Shown: positions 9,911 through 22,574, counted from the stretch's first letter. The stretch is 43,876 nucleotides of DNA from Apophysomyces variabilis (GCA_002749535.1 MZZL01000138.1:458262-502137); one strand, 5' to 3'. Notes: generated by a model from the letters alone, not told the origin. Program-made: numbers and translations.

Positions 9911-12900
9911 TTAAGATGAAATGGGTGAACGAATAAACATGTTATGGATGCGCTCGAACTCACTGGCGCTCTTGAGCTGAACGCGGCGAATGCCACCAGT
10001 GCTGGCCAAGGGTGAAGAGCAAGGTATCTGAACTTTGGCCAAAGCTCGTGAAAGGGATAAAATCTACCAACAAAAATAAACTTAGCAACAGTAGACCATT
10101 AGCAATATATGGGTACCTCATTTTGATTGGTTGATGAAGGTTTGCTAGTATTGTTTGCTTGAAGTTGTTCAACTTTTCGCCGCAATTGATCGGTACGTTG
10201 TTTTAATGTATATAATGCGGACTGTTGTCCTTCGTATTGGTAGACCGGGGTAATCTTTATGCTACTCCAGTTGTTCTCACGTGGCGATAATTTGACAACC
10301 TTTGGCGATGCACTAACTGCTCTGATATCCTTGATTAAGACCCGAGTTTCGGTAGCAATCGATCGAACAACATCACGCTTCTCTTCTGGTTGATAATGTA
10401 TCACCGCAGGAAGCTCACAAAGCTGAATATCTCTTGCAAAGTTTGTAGTCTTCAGATGAGCATTTTCTGCTCTTAAGAAACGAACAGCTGCCTTAAGTGT
10501 ATCCATCTAATATTAACCCAGTTAGTCATTCTGAATCTAAACTCGTGTTCTTACTTGGCCGCCGGCATCCGTTATAGCGCTGTCAACTGAAATTTCGCCC
10601 ATTTCGAGTGCTTTCTTCTGGGCTGACAAACGTTTCTCTTCCTTTCTGCTATTCGTCTTCTTCAACTCTACATACTTCTGCTGTAGTGTGTTGTATTCTA
10701 ATTGTAAATTCTCCATAGCCTCTGCATATACTTGTTCTTGTTCTTGAGCTTTCTCAAGCAATTCTTCCAAGCTTTCGACTTGTTCCGCTTCCTTTCTAGC
10801 AACTTCCATACGCTTTTCTAGTAGGTCAACCTTAACGCTTGCTTCTTGTAACGCTTGGTCCTTTAACATGGTAAGCAACCAGAAATCCGGCATTAGAAAT
10901 CATACCTTAAGCTTGATATCCTTTATAAGCTTGACAATTTCTTCGCTGTGTTGCTGTAAGCGGCGTTCCATATCATGGTTCACCACGCCCTCCGCCTTGA
11001 TATCTGAGGCACGTTGGACCCAAGGAGGAACACCAGTAGCAACTATATAATATTTTAGAGCCTATGTCGTATCCGTCAGACATTACTTTTATCCATTTTG
11101 TTGTCGTTTTCGACACGCGTAAGAGTATTGTCAAGCTCATTGACAAGTGATTTCAATGTCTTCAAACCTCCTTCCCACATAGATATTTCTGCAATCTCCA
11201 GAAGATCTTCCGAGTTCTTATAAATGATTTGCTGAATTTCCGCCAATGTTAAATCTTCTCTGCTCCCACGCTTTGCAGTAATATGTGCAGTAACTTCTTT
11301 GTAAGTCTACGTTTTAAATTAGCTTGTAAGAAGCGAAAGCTATATATTAACTATACCTCGAAGCAGAATCGGCTTAGTTTTGAACTAATAGCATACAGCG
11401 TTTTGAACCGATGAAGGTGCTCAGCTTTAAGCATGAGCGCTTGTTCTGAAAGATCTTCCAGTTTTCGAAGCAGCTTTCTACAGAAAAAGCTTAGTATATA
11501 AGCCATGGTTTTCATGCTTGTACCTTGCAACTACTTTAGTGCTCTTTGACTGTGTAATCAAACGACCCAATGGCTCAAGAAAATTATAATCCAATTCTTG
11601 CAATCCCTCTGTAACTATAATGCCTGTATGCCAAGTTAGAGAATGAGTGCATAATAAAAATATTTACCTTCGACTCGGACGGCATCCTCCATAATCTGTT
11701 TCATGAATGTAAATTCAATAGTCATGCGATCGGCATTGAGGTCAAGCGCTCTTGTCAAGCCAAAGAACTGATCTGCATTATTCGCTTCCCCATTTTCCAA
11801 AAGATAAACTTCTGTAAGGTGCTCTAATTGAGAGGTAACTCTGAAGAGAGATTTAATTATGCCAATAACGTATCATATCAGGGTCAAAATTACCTTTGCA
11901 GTTCAGTCAGAAATTCGGCTTCATTCATTTCGTTTGTCCGCAATAGTTCGACGATCGCGTTCAGTCTGATTTTACTTGTTAGTATCCATAGTCAAGGATT
12001 ACCGCTTCTTACAACCTTCTCTCAGTTCCAACCAAATCTTGGTACACTCTACCCATCTTGACAAACGTATCGGGGTCGCAATGTTTGATGAATGTTACAA
12101 AGCGTTTAGCAAGGTCGCTAACCCAACCAGCCTTTTGTCGTATCTATGGCGAACTATAAATGCCAGTTCAACTAAGCCGACGCCATTCTTACCTCGCAAA
12201 CAGACACCAGACTTTCAGTCACCTTTTCCATAATTTTTTCGCTGACAGGGTAATTCTGATCTAGATGTCGAATTATCAAATCTGCTTTAAACAAAATGCG
12301 TTTGAAGAGAAGTAGGCAAGAGATTGGATCGTTCTCAGACTTAAAGAACGAGTCAGGCAAATATGGCTAGCATCATCCTTATTAGCATGAGGTGAGTAGG
12401 CGGATATCATACTTGAATGTAACTCAGACGATCTGTTGCTTGTGCAGCATCCAGTTTGCGCAACTCCAAGTCAATTGCTTTTGCTTGTGTCTTCATCACG
12501 GTCGATTGCAACTGGAGGTTCAAAGACATCATAGCCTGCGATTGGCTACTAAGCACCTGTTTTTCCGTCTGTTCATTCTCTTCTTTCTGACGCAGATGAT
12601 CCAAATCGCTAAAATATACGATCAGCTTATAGTATCCAAGCGCACATTATACCTCTGTAGATTAGTCACGAGTTCTCGGAATTGCTGTATTGTTGATTCA
12701 TAATCGGCATTGGTTTCTTCGAACGTTTTTATCCTATCGAGCTGTTCTCGCAACAACATGTCCCGATGATCTAAAGAATATTTAATGAATGCTGCACTTG
12801 GCGTTCTAACATACCAATTTCTGCTTGGAGTTGCTTTTCTGTTTCCATATGGTTCTCCTCCAATTCATCCGCTAGTTCCTTTAAGGCTTCGAGATCATCA

Positions 12901-15122
12901 ACGGTTGCCTGAAGTTCCTCCAATTTCTCGTTCAACAGAAGGTTTTTGTCGGTTAGCTGATCCACTAAATCTTCAGAGCTAAGCGCGTCATCCAACTGTT
13001 GCTTCAGGTCTTCAATTTGCATATCTGCTGTCTCCAGCTTTTCCTTGGTATGCTGATATTGTACTACCATATGTGAGTCGATATCGCGAATCTCAAGTAT
13101 TACCTCTAAGGTCTTCCAATTCGTATGTTTCATTTTCAAGCTTCTTGATCTTCTGATTCAGTTCGTTCTCCTGTTCTGCAGCTGCATCACGTAATCTGAA
13201 TGTTCCCATCAATATCAGCATCAATTTCGATTTACTGGCTCTCTTTTCATTTTTTTTTTGGGGGGGGGGAGTGCTGGATTTCTAAGCGGAAAGTTTCAAA
13301 CTATTGTACCTGACAAGTGCTTCTTTCAATCGTTCATTATGTCTTTCAAGCTGAACAACCTCTAGGGGTGTCCGTTCTTCTGAATTTAGCTCCGGAGGCC
13401 GATTCAAGATGTCTAATTACGCATAAGCAATTTTGAACGGAGGATCAACCTTGAATTATATTCCTTTCTTTTTCTTTGGTTACCTGTCTCTTTCCTAAGC
13501 ACATCTAAATCTACACTGATTTCTTCAATTTTATCTTTTAAAACCGCTACTTCTTGTTGGAGATTTTCAGCTCTCTCTTCAGCCACTTCTTTGTCTAACG
13601 TCATCATCTCTAGTGCTTCCAATGCTTCGTTGTACTTGTTCTCCAATGTCTCCTTGTCTTCTTTGGACTCCTTTAACTCGCGTTTTGTGTCACGTAGATC
13701 TTTTTGCAAGTCTCCAATTTTATCTACAGACAAAGTAAGTACTGAGTCCCATCAACCAGAGATATTCTACCTTGCAGTTTGTTACGTAGCGTTAAAAATT
13801 GTTCAGCTTCTTCTTTTGCCTTTTCATAGTCTCTATAGCGTTCACGATCTTCTTGGCGCTTAGTTTCCAGTATCTTTAATTTGAAACGAAGTTCTTCGTA
13901 TTCTTTAAAAGGTACCATCTACGGCATGTTAGCAGCAGCAAGTGCGAAAAACCGGACTACCTGTTCTGATTTGCTTTTTGGCGTGGCATTAGCTAAAGTT
14001 CCATAAGTCATCTGCTGGTTGCTAGAACTATTGTCATCTTCATCAATGGGGTCTGGGCTAGCAAAGTCAGCTGGTGTTTTTAAAGTATCTTCTTCCGATA
14101 TCTCAGTGTCAGATGGGATATCGTCTTGCGCCTCAGGCTGATCGTCGGAGTCGGTTTCCTCCCTTAATCGCAGGTCTTCTTCCAACCGAGACCCGGCTAC
14201 TTGTCTTTGTTTCTCTTCTTCTAATTGTTGGCTTCGTTGGCTTTCGAGTTCTCGGCGCATCTTATCCTCTTGTAGTTTTCTTTCTCTTTCTTCTTTTTCC
14301 AACTGTGCTCTCTTTTCTTCTTCTTCAAGCTGCTGCTGCCTTTCTTCTTGCTCCAATTGAGCTCTTTGTTGTTGTAACAAGCGCAATTGTTGTAATTGTT
14401 TCTCCCGAATATCTTTACTATCTCGTTGTACAGCACCAGAGCTTTGGGTATTAGACCGTGGACGCTGAGCGGCTGTGCCTTGGGTATTAGATCTTGGTCG
14501 TGTTGTTGGTGTCGTCGGTTGTTGTTTGACAGATATGCTTTTCCGTCTACTCGTGGCGGTAGTGACACTCGACTGCGGTACTGCACCGCCCAGTGAACTC
14601 GGACGGCTTTTTGAGGCAACAGGAGCTTGACTTTTTCGTCGTTGCTGTAGAAGAGGACTAGTCCGTGCTGGTGAAGATACGCGAGAAGTTTGGGAAGTAG
14701 GTGCTGTGGATTGTCGTCGAACTGCTCGACGAGCGTCTACTTGAGTAGACCGTGAGGGGTCATTCTGTATGACTGAGCATGAGTGTTCATCGTGCAGCAG
14801 TGTGTTTTCTTACCTCAGTACTACTAGTAGTAAATGATGTTGAGGACAAGGACTTGACCTGGGCTGGCCGGACAAACATGCCATGATTTGTTGGACAGTC
14901 GAAATAACGCTTGCCCTGAACAACCCCGCTATTTTTGCCTACGGGTTCATCCAGTTCGATGCCAACCCATTTCCCGGTCTTGAAACTTGTTGTGCCAAAG
15001 AATCGTACTGTGCCGGTATTTTCTCCATGGACCAACACACGGGTGCCGACCGTAAACTCCTCCGTTGCATTGACTCCAGATCCGTAGATGGACTGACGTC
15101 GGTGTTTCTCGAGAGAAGACAT
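9911..15122 (-). CDS. DCTN1: Dynactin subunit 1 (p150Glued)
   Basis: Largest dynactin subunit; it links cytoplasmic dynein to microtubules and cargo. The minus-strand gene starts at 15122 (MSSLEKHRRQSIYGSGVNAT). The CAP-Gly domain follows at ~14830-15060 with GKWVGIELDEPVGKNSGVV and the NHGMFVRP signature. Next come a Ser/Thr/Pro/Arg-rich basic stretch (~14400-14770), a Glu/Arg/Gln-rich coiled coil (~14200-14400), an acidic linker (~14000-14190) and the long CC1 coiled coil with a VVQLERHNERLKEALVR segment near 13310-13400. The dynein-associated domain contains PYLPDSFFKSENDPISCLLL (~12240-12370). After further coiled coil the protein ends with a VQIPCSSPLASTGGIRRVQL-type C-terminus typical of p150, stop TAA at 9911. 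There are many short introns, one holding a T11/G10 run at 13250-13269. The start is 278 bp from the divergent RNASEH2B start. Confidence 0.95.
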
Positions 15123-15400
15123 ATCAAAACACGAGAATTCAATCGAAGCGGGTCCATAAAACACAGTAAGTTGTCGGGGGAGAAAACCTGTAGGTGACAC
15201 AGGCCATTTGAGGACACTGGCCGCATTTTTTCCTTTTCCCGGCTTGACAGGCTATGCAGCCACAAAGTCCAAGTCACGGTCTTTTTTCTCCCTCTTCTTC
15301 TCGGCTATGGTCAATCCGTGGGTGGCATTCACTCGCGTCCAAGGCATGTCAGTTTGTTATTCATTTCTCTCTGCGTCTCTTTGTTCTCTTGGCTTCTCAT
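15123..15400. promoter_or_regulatory. Divergent promoter between DCTN1 and RNASEH2B
   Basis: The start codons of p150Glued (15122, minus) and RNase H2B (15401, plus) are 278 bp apart, so both promoters must lie here or overlap the genes. The stretch is rich in CT tracts on the + strand (around 15280-15400). An in-frame upstream ATG at 15254 would lengthen RNase H2B by 49 residues with no domain gained, so I prefer 15401. Confidence 0.55.
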
Positions 15401-16672
15401 ATGTCTCCTTTGACTCGTAGATCTGCAGGAACTGGATGTATTGTGTTTGCCTTGTCCTCGATCAGGCAAGGTCACACTTACCCCTTTTATTCCTAACTGA
15501 TGTTATCTCAGGCGCGCGTACAGTCTATTTCTGCGACACTCACGGACGACTATTCGAACTGCAGACAGTGACAGCAGGTCGCAAAAGTAGCTGGCTAATC
15601 AACGATGTACTTCATAAAGGCAAATTGCTCAACATACGACCAACTCTGAAACTTATTTGGGAACTTGCAGATGGATCAGTGCGCTTTATTACACAGATAG
15701 ATCCATTGTTTTTGGCTTTACCTATATTGGAATCTGCACGGGACCAGGCAAATAATGCTTACGATCGATATTTGGAAGCTGGCTGACTCTTTCTTGTTTA
15801 GACTGAGAATTCCGACGGAAAATTCAGAGCCATAGAGGATATATTCAGCAGCGAGCATAGCACGTTAGAAAATGTAGAGCTTCACCGGTTACTGTTGCTT
15901 AAAGACTTCAAAAACCAGATTCGTCACTTATGTGATGTTAAAGGTACGTATTTAATGAATCAACGGGTTTAATTTTGATAAGATTATAGACATCGCAGAT
16001 GATATGGCTGTGTATCGAGCTAACGATGATAAGATCTTAACGTGGATGCGGGCTAAAGTAAACTGTTATTTGTAATACAATTGATCACGAATTCATACTT
16101 TCTTGTTCTGGCAATAGGTCGAAGCACTAGTTCCGAAATTTGGAACTGTCGATGTCATGAAAAGCGCTCTGCAGGATCAATTGACCGATGATCTATCCGA
16201 CGAGAGAAAGCTTGGTATGGTTAATGCTAATGAACGAAGAACAGGATAAGTTTGGAATTGACGCAATAGAGTAGAGAAATGTCGCTTAGAAGCAATCTAT
16301 CTCTTGTCAAAGTATCTATCCGAGTCCTGGGTAGTCAAACTAATGGATAGCTACAAGTAAGATAGATCGGCAATGTAATTGGCTGCTCAATCTGACATGC
16401 ACCAAATACTCAGTTTAGTAGATGCTGAACCAATTCAGCAAATGAAAGAAATGACAAACTACTTTGTTGAGATATCACCAAGCAGTTATTGTAGCAGCAC
16501 GAAGCCATCGGAGCCCGTTGTCAAGGTATGTGTATCCGTATAAGGCTACAGACTATTTGTTTAATTAACGATGAACAAACAGAAACCTAGAAAAGCTGAA
16601 GTGCCGCGCAGCCTTGCGAAAGTTGATACATCTGGCATGAAGTCTTTAACTAGCTTTTTCTCGAAAAAATAA
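15401..16672 (+). CDS. RNASEH2B: Ribonuclease H2 subunit B
   Basis: Accessory subunit of the nuclear RNase H2 heterotrimer, which removes ribonucleotides from DNA and cleaves RNA:DNA hybrids. The start is MSPLTRRSAGTG at 15401. Exon 1 (15401-15470) and exon 2 (15512-15747) encode the beta-barrel segment with ARTVYFCDTHGRLFELQTV, then SSWLINDVLHKGKLL and the diagnostic ITQIDPLFLALPIL. Later exons give the helical domain (DIADDMAVYRANDDKILTWM and LSKYLSESWVVKLMDSY). The C-terminus is MKSLTSFFSKK, a PCNA-interacting PIP-box-like motif, as in other RNase H2B proteins; stop TAA at 16670-16672. One intron (15748-15801) begins with GC instead of GT. The reading frame is intact through all joins tested. 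About 270-280 aa are predicted, close to family size. Confidence 0.92.
15748..15801 (+). other. GC-AG intron in RNASEH2B
   Basis: Reading through gives a stop (TGA, 15784-15786) 12 codons past the conserved LPILESARDQ. Removing 54 nt from CAG|GCAAAT to TTTAG|ACT restores the frame (ARDQ then TENSDGKFRAIEDIF). The segment has a branch-point-like GCTGAC followed by a pyrimidine tract and TAG. No GT donor is available in this stretch. Confidence 0.75.
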
Positions 16673-17585
16673 ATTTCCTCACTCGCAAGTCTTACCATAG
16701 CAAAGTATTCAAGCTGGCGACGGTTGGGTAAGTTAACCATAGAGCGGCCTCATGTCAGACATTGCTAGTCATCTGTAACATATTCACTTCAATTTCTATC
16801 GTTAAACTCATATAACCAAATATAAAAGTTCTTACGTGCCGAATGGAGGTATTAGATGCAAAAATTTGGATGCTCATGGAGAGCAATGTTTAGCTCATAT
16901 TGTTGTCAATTATTAGTTAACCCATGCTTACAAGTGATGGGAACAAAGGCAGCATAAGTAAGAGAGACGAAGAGTAGGACTTCTGAACTTTAGATCGATT
17001 CGTTACTGTGATTCGTCACTGCATGAAGCTATTGAATATATGCTACTGAATGATGCATGCACTTATTTTAAAGCAGCTAAGTGTCAATCTTCTGATGAAA
17101 GCCTTACAAGACACACGCTCGAAATGCAGTTGCGCGCGATCAACTATTGTCCAATCAGTACAAACAAGCCAATCAGAATGTGACCATCCATTTCTTATGC
17201 TATTCTTGCATTCTAACAGTGGCTAACATAATCAGCAGCTGATGCGCCCTCTTTTGGGAGATCGAGAATAGCCAGCGCCACTGAAAAACTTGTTTGCCTC
17301 ATAATGTCAATGTATAAAGTGATTAAAAACTGGAATATCGGGATTATACGCTTAACTGCAACACGAATTTTTCAGCGCGCTTCACAGTAAAATTAACATC
17401 TAGTAACCGTATTGCTGTAGTAATATAGCTTAGATATGATCTTCCTTCGATATTCAAAAATGGATTCGCATTTTATTGCAAATTCGTTGATTATGACTCA
17501 TCCTGGAAGCCTCCACTGAGATAAACATTGACGTCTTATAGAGTCTTGGTCATATAAAGGTGCACGATCCCTATGAATTGTATAT
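16673..17585. other. Convergent intergenic region RNASEH2B/CMTR1
   Basis: About 0.9 kb between two convergent stop codons, AT-rich, with no ORF of note, no tRNA-like structure and no obvious repeat. Both 3' ends must lie here. Confidence 0.4.
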
Positions 17586-19567
17586 TTAGTTTCGTTTTTG
17601 CTTGCCATGGATACTATAGTAAGATACTAACGGCTCTTCAATGTACTGTTGTAAAAGCTCCAGGGCGTCAATTTGCTTCAATACGAACCTAAAGTGATCT
17701 ATTAGCCTTCTGTACTGCAGATGTTCCGGAAAGTGCTTTACTTAATGTTCCGCATTTTTACATAGTCCAGAAAACTTTCGTCCGATTCTAGCAAACTACG
17801 AGGGACTAGTCTTCCTGCTGTTTCAGCTTCTTTACAGATACCAAGCAATCGGTCAATTAGAATTGACGGTTTTGGGAACCTAAGACCTTTGCAGACCAGA
17901 TAACGTTCTGAGTTTGCTGGCCGACTAGTAAGAGGTTTTGTGATACAAATGGAATCAAAAAGCTGGTACAACAGCCACACCATGTCTGCAGTAAACTCCT
18001 CAACGATATCGAAAAATTTGCAAACAAATGTTCCGCCTAAGGGAGAAAATGAACACAATCCAAAAATAATAAAGCGTTTTGGGTTATACCTTGTTTAAGG
18101 CATAGTAGCATTGTGATAATCTCGCATAGTAGCAGTCTTTTGGCATGTCTCTCTTGGTGTTCCTCTTTTCCAGAGAAATCAAAACCCTAACAGGCATTAG
18201 CAACGGTAACTCTATCATCTTTAGAAGAAACGTACCCCATCGGCTACAGCAAGGTCAACCCCTTTTTGTTCGGTTTCCTGTAACACTTGCTTCGCGAAGT
18301 CGCGTATGTTTTCTTCTTTATACAGGTCACCTGTCCTGTTTGTGAGAGCCTTGTATCGCATACATACTATATCATACCAGTGTCGTCAACCCCATTTAAA
18401 ATTTTAAGTTTGGATGGCATGGCATCAGACCGAAACTGTTCCACGTGCCAATTGAGATAATCCAGATCGCTGGGATTCTTCAGCGTAATACCAAACCCTT
18501 GTGCCTCCCCACCCCAGCTATGTGCACGCCACAATAAGTATTCTATATGGAGTTTGTCCGCTGTACATTTCGATATATCTTTTAATTCACTAAGTTGCTT
18601 ACCAGAGAAACCACCCGGGCCTCCACATATATCAACAAACGTAAGCTACATAAGCAAGGTTAAGATATATGCGTCCTTCGGGAGCATTTGATCCTACTGT
18701 AGCATCTTGAAGTAATCCAAACGTAACGTCCAAGGCTGCTAGTTTTGTTGCCGCTCGGTTCATAAATATAGATTTTCCGATACGTTCAAATGGATTGCTT
18801 CTCGCTCTTGCGAGACTCACTAGATGAGCAGGCACCTCGCTAATCTTTGCCTGAGAGAAAATGTTAAAATGACATAAAATTGCCGCAACAAATTTACCCG
18901 TAACGCAGTAGCTTTTTCCACTAAAGCGCCAGAGCTCAGAAACTCGTAATCAATCTATGCATGTACTGTTATAAAAGAGTTGTGTATTTCTATTCTCAGG
19001 TAAATCAAACCTCTGCATCAGATACTTGGATGGCCTCGGTAATTTTGTTTAAGCTAAGTTTTTGTGAGCCAGGCTCCTGTCCACAAGAGAGAAAATCTGT
19101 GCTGACACGCAGATCCAACTTTGGCGCTGGTTTGGGTACAGCATGTGGTCTTGTAGACGCATCTGAAGACGTAGATCTATGTTCCTGTTGTTGCCGTGGT
19201 TGCCTTGGGTATTCACGACGTTCGTCCACTTGCGGGCGCCTAAACGATGGATTCCAGCTAGATAAATCGGGTGCATCCGGTCTGCGGTACGGACGTTGAT
19301 CACGCGTAGAAGGCGGCGGAATACCTGAATTCAGTTTCGTTTCGCGATAGTATGGATCGTCGTCTATAAAGTGGGCCAATTTTAGCTTCGGATTCTCTTT
19401 GGCTTCCCAATGCGAGGACCTGAATACAGATCGCCCATTTTGAATGAAAATTCAGAAAGAGCAGAAAGAGCGCTTCTTTTAAGCCCACAAAAATTTCAGT
19501 GTAAAAAAGTCAGCTAATCAGACTCATGCGCCAGGTTGTCAATGTTTACCTTGTCAGATTCGCTCAT
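17586..19567 (-). CDS. CMTR1: Cap1 mRNA 2'-O-methyltransferase (CMTR1, FtsJ-type)
   Basis: Methylates the 2'-O of the first transcribed nucleotide of capped mRNA using S-adenosylmethionine. The SAM motif LTFVDICGGPGGFSG is encoded at ~18600-18650. The K-D-K-E catalytic tetrad is visible: Lys in the MNRAATKLAALD helix, Asp in VDLAVADGG then FDFSGKEE, Lys in GGTFVCKFFD and Glu in ANSERYLVCKGL. The N-terminus is disordered and Arg/Pro/Gln-rich. No G-patch or WW domain is seen, so the enzyme is shorter than the human one. The start is uncertain: ATG at 19567 joins in frame to the main first exon through an intron with an unusual GTCTGA donor. Near the 3' end a very short intron (32 nt) is needed to reach a C-terminus ending in HGKQKRN, stop at 17586; without it the protein ends at 17738. 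Confidence 0.88.
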
Positions 19568-21753
19568 GTATGACAATCTATAAGTCAGACAAGCAACTCG
19601 ATTACTGATCCATACAATTTCCCAATAACTTGCAGCATATGCACTATATGCAGCAATGGTATACCGCTCAGCGACTTTCGAAACTCTGTATATGATACTC
19701 CAACTCTTCCATTACCATGAGAAAGTTCCTTAAAAAGAGTGGAACCGAACCAATATACTGTGATTTTATCCTCTATTTCCTACAAAAACTTTCCATTTAT
19801 CATAAGTGGATCATCCAAACGTTGAGCGGAAACCCCGAACTACAGCTTTTCTCAAAAGTTTTTGAAGATCCCACCCGAAATTGTTTGAAGTTTCGAAGAG
19901 TCAAATTTTGGAGAACCATCCAATCAAACTATGAATATATTCATAAGAGATTTTGAATCAAAAATGTGTTCTTGTTAAGGGGCAAGCGCAGCTATATCAC
20001 AAAGACATAGATACTTATTCCACTAATTAAAAAATAGTTCTAAATGACCCAAAGCTTAAAACAATGGAGGGTACGGGAGAATGTCAACAAAAATAGCGTA
20101 GCCGATTTTGTTTGTGTCTTGCAAAACGTTAGGTACCTGTATGATATATGGAAAAGCAGTAAGTAAACGTTAGACCTTATTATAGGTACCATTTACAGTA
20201 AATAAAAGAAAGTCAATGATGATTATCAACGTAAACAGTTTGAATAACTGAGTATTAAACACATACCAGGAGGCTTACATGCTACTAAAAAGAACATCAT
20301 CTAGATGTGCCATAGCTGCAAATGCAGATTCCTGGAACTGCTCACCATTGCCGATTGCGTTTCTCACCATAGCACCTTGGTGTGCAAAAACTGTAAAATA
20401 TGACACAGAGACCTTTTGGCCAGTAAGAATTTATTTTGGAATGGAGAGTGGATTTGATCTCGGCAAGGAAGACCAAAAGAGCTATTGGAAACATGCGCGC
20501 CTCTAGGTTTGCTCGGCCCTCATTAGATCAATACATCGCCGTTGCCAATACGGTTGATCCCTCCGGGGACTTTTATGTTTTTACGGTAAGTGTATGAGGC
20601 AATGTTTCTAGTTGGGATTGTTCTACTAATATTTATCTTTTGCATATGGTCTCACTGGTAAGCTCACGATCACATTTTTAACACGAACAGTTATTGGTAA
20701 ATCTCTCTGTAAGTATACTGTATTTTCGAGTAATTTTTGCGCGCAAAAACGTCTTGCCGGTATTACAACCAAGTTTCGTGGAAGCTGGTTCGACCGTAAT
20801 ACTATCCAGTTGATATATACAAGTCTTTAGTTAGGAGAAAAGAGTACGTCCAGCAATGAACTAGAGAGATAAATTCGCCATAGATATTATCTGGCGCTTT
20901 TAACATGGCCCAAAGGGTCGAGTTGCTTTCAGTAGCAATTTGGTAGGTGGGTGCAATCTTGATGTGTGGGTTAAGAAAGTTGAGCTGCAATAAGTGGGTA
21001 GAAAAATATCAAGATCATTAAATAGGTATTCGTGTAGAAACTTCAGCAGCAGTGAGAAGGGTCAAGTGCTTTCCGAATTGCAATGAGTAGAGAATATATT
21101 GTCTAATTGACCTCCATCCGTTTTATATACGATAAAAATGCTCAATGATAAGATCCTTATATGGAGGACTATTGCTTTGTTCCTAGAGACATGTACCTTC
21201 AGTGAACACTGTCAATTTATCTCTGTTTGTTACATATTCTATTGCCAACAGAAGAAACCATTTCTATGCTAACTTTGTCCGTCGCTCTGTAATTTTTTAA
21301 CGTAAGACCAAGGTCCAGAAGCTATGTTATACGAGGCAGATACCTAGGCTTCAAACATTCATTCTGCTCTTCTTTTGCCTATCTGAAATCGTTGTCCACA
21401 AGCGATACTGCTTATTTCCGTTCTTATGTCTCCAGATCGTTTTTGCGTTTTAGGCTACTTATCTTACTTGGTGCATCTTTCTTTCACAACATCATCATAT
21501 CAGTCACTTACATAAAGTGAGGGCTTCATTTTTAGCAATATATTATGTTACCGTAAACATGCGCTAGAAAATCGCCAAAAATTCATTTCCTGCAGCCGCA
21601 CGCGGCTGTAACGGAAGGAGCGAAGCGAGTGCAGAATAGTTTTTTATTATTTTTTTTTTGCGGAAACATTTGCGCTGCTCGAAACCCCTTTTTAGGAGAC
21701 AGGAACTCAAACAGTCACGGATCTTTCTTCCCAACGCCCATTTGCACGCTTGA
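19568..21753. other. Intergenic region, unresolved ORF fragments
   Basis: About 2.2 kb with no recognised gene. The + strand ORFs at 19717-19956 (79 codons) and 20279-20506 (75 codons) have no known domain. A third short + frame (ATG near 20492, FARPSLDQYIAVANTVDPSG) ends at a good splice donor (ACG|GTAAGT near 20585), so an unrecognised small gene or gene remnant may lie around 20490-20720. At 21593-21608 a GC-rich hairpin CAGCCG-CACG-CGGCTG stands out in AT-rich sequence, 145 bp before Vma12. Confidence 0.35.
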
Positions 21754-22547
21754 ATGCAGTTGCTACTGACAAAGAAGATTCAGATTGCGATCAATAATGC
21801 GCTGAAATACCAAGGATTGGAAGCATCAGACGAAGCAAAAGCCGTAGTTCAAGTTTCCTTGGAAGATGAGCCCGTGGGCGTTTCGTTAACACTAGTGCAA
21901 CAAACAGTGGAAACCTTAGCAAAGACACCCGGTAAGACAGCACTGGGTCTGCCTGATAGGTTTTTTTTTTGGCTAAATGTATGGATTTAGATAAAGTATG
22001 GCTCCATGATCTTATGCATGGAAGCGGCGTCTACGTAGAACCAAAGTCAAAGCCTCCACGAGTAAGTTAAACGGATGTGCTCCGATTCCGTTGACCGAGA
22101 GACGGCATTAGAACCCTGCCCTTGATGAATATCTCGAGAAACTACGTGCAGATAAAATGGAGATGGAGTATAATCGTATGATATCATCAGTGCTACCGGG
22201 CCAAAACGATATGTTTCGTATCCGTCCTGACGATCTCAAAGAGATAAAAAGCCACGTTGTCACCATTTTCAACATCATCTTTTCCATGGTGGCCGTCTTT
22301 GTAGCAGTCTATACAGCTTCGAAAACAATGACGCATGATGTTGGCCTGGTAAGTAGAATCACACTTTTCTTTTCTTAGTTAATGCAATCTAAACTATATA
22401 TAACAGCGTGTGTTACTCTCTCTTGGAGGTTCAGCATCGATCGGATCTGTGGAATCCTTTTTATACATAAAGTATGCAAACAGAGTGTTGTCTTCAACAA
22501 AAAAGAAAACAAAAAAGAAAGCACATCAATCCATTAAAACTTCTTAA
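21754..22547 (+). CDS. VMA12: V-ATPase assembly factor Vma12 (TMEM199-type)
   Basis: ER membrane protein needed to assemble the V0 sector of the vacuolar H+-ATPase. Four exons: MQLLLTKKIQIAINNAL onward from 21754; a second with VWLHDLMHGSGVYVEPKSKP, matching the family's LLxGS.vY core; a third with NPALDEYLEKLRADKMEMEY followed by NRMISSVLP; and the last to TAA at 22547. Two membrane segments follow in the C-terminal half (FNIIFSMVAVFVAVYTA and VLLSLGGSASIGSVESFLYI), then a Lys-rich cytosolic tail. Introns start GTAAGA, GTAAGT and GTAAGT. Predicted length is about 205 aa, usual for the family. The stop is 27 bp from the convergent PUS10 stop. Confidence 0.87.
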
Positions 22548-22574
22548 AACATACACTATTTCTAATTTTACATG

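Noticed and set aside
13250..13270. T11/G10 homopolymer junction as a functional element
   Set aside because: It lies in a dynactin intron. It may be a slippage-prone tract or sequencing artefact, and nothing nearby suggests a function.
9640..20170. Similar strings around ATATGGAAAAGCAGT at about 9653 and 20147 as a shared element
   Set aside because: The similarity is limited to about 25 bp with no extension on either side; chance is likely in AT-rich DNA.
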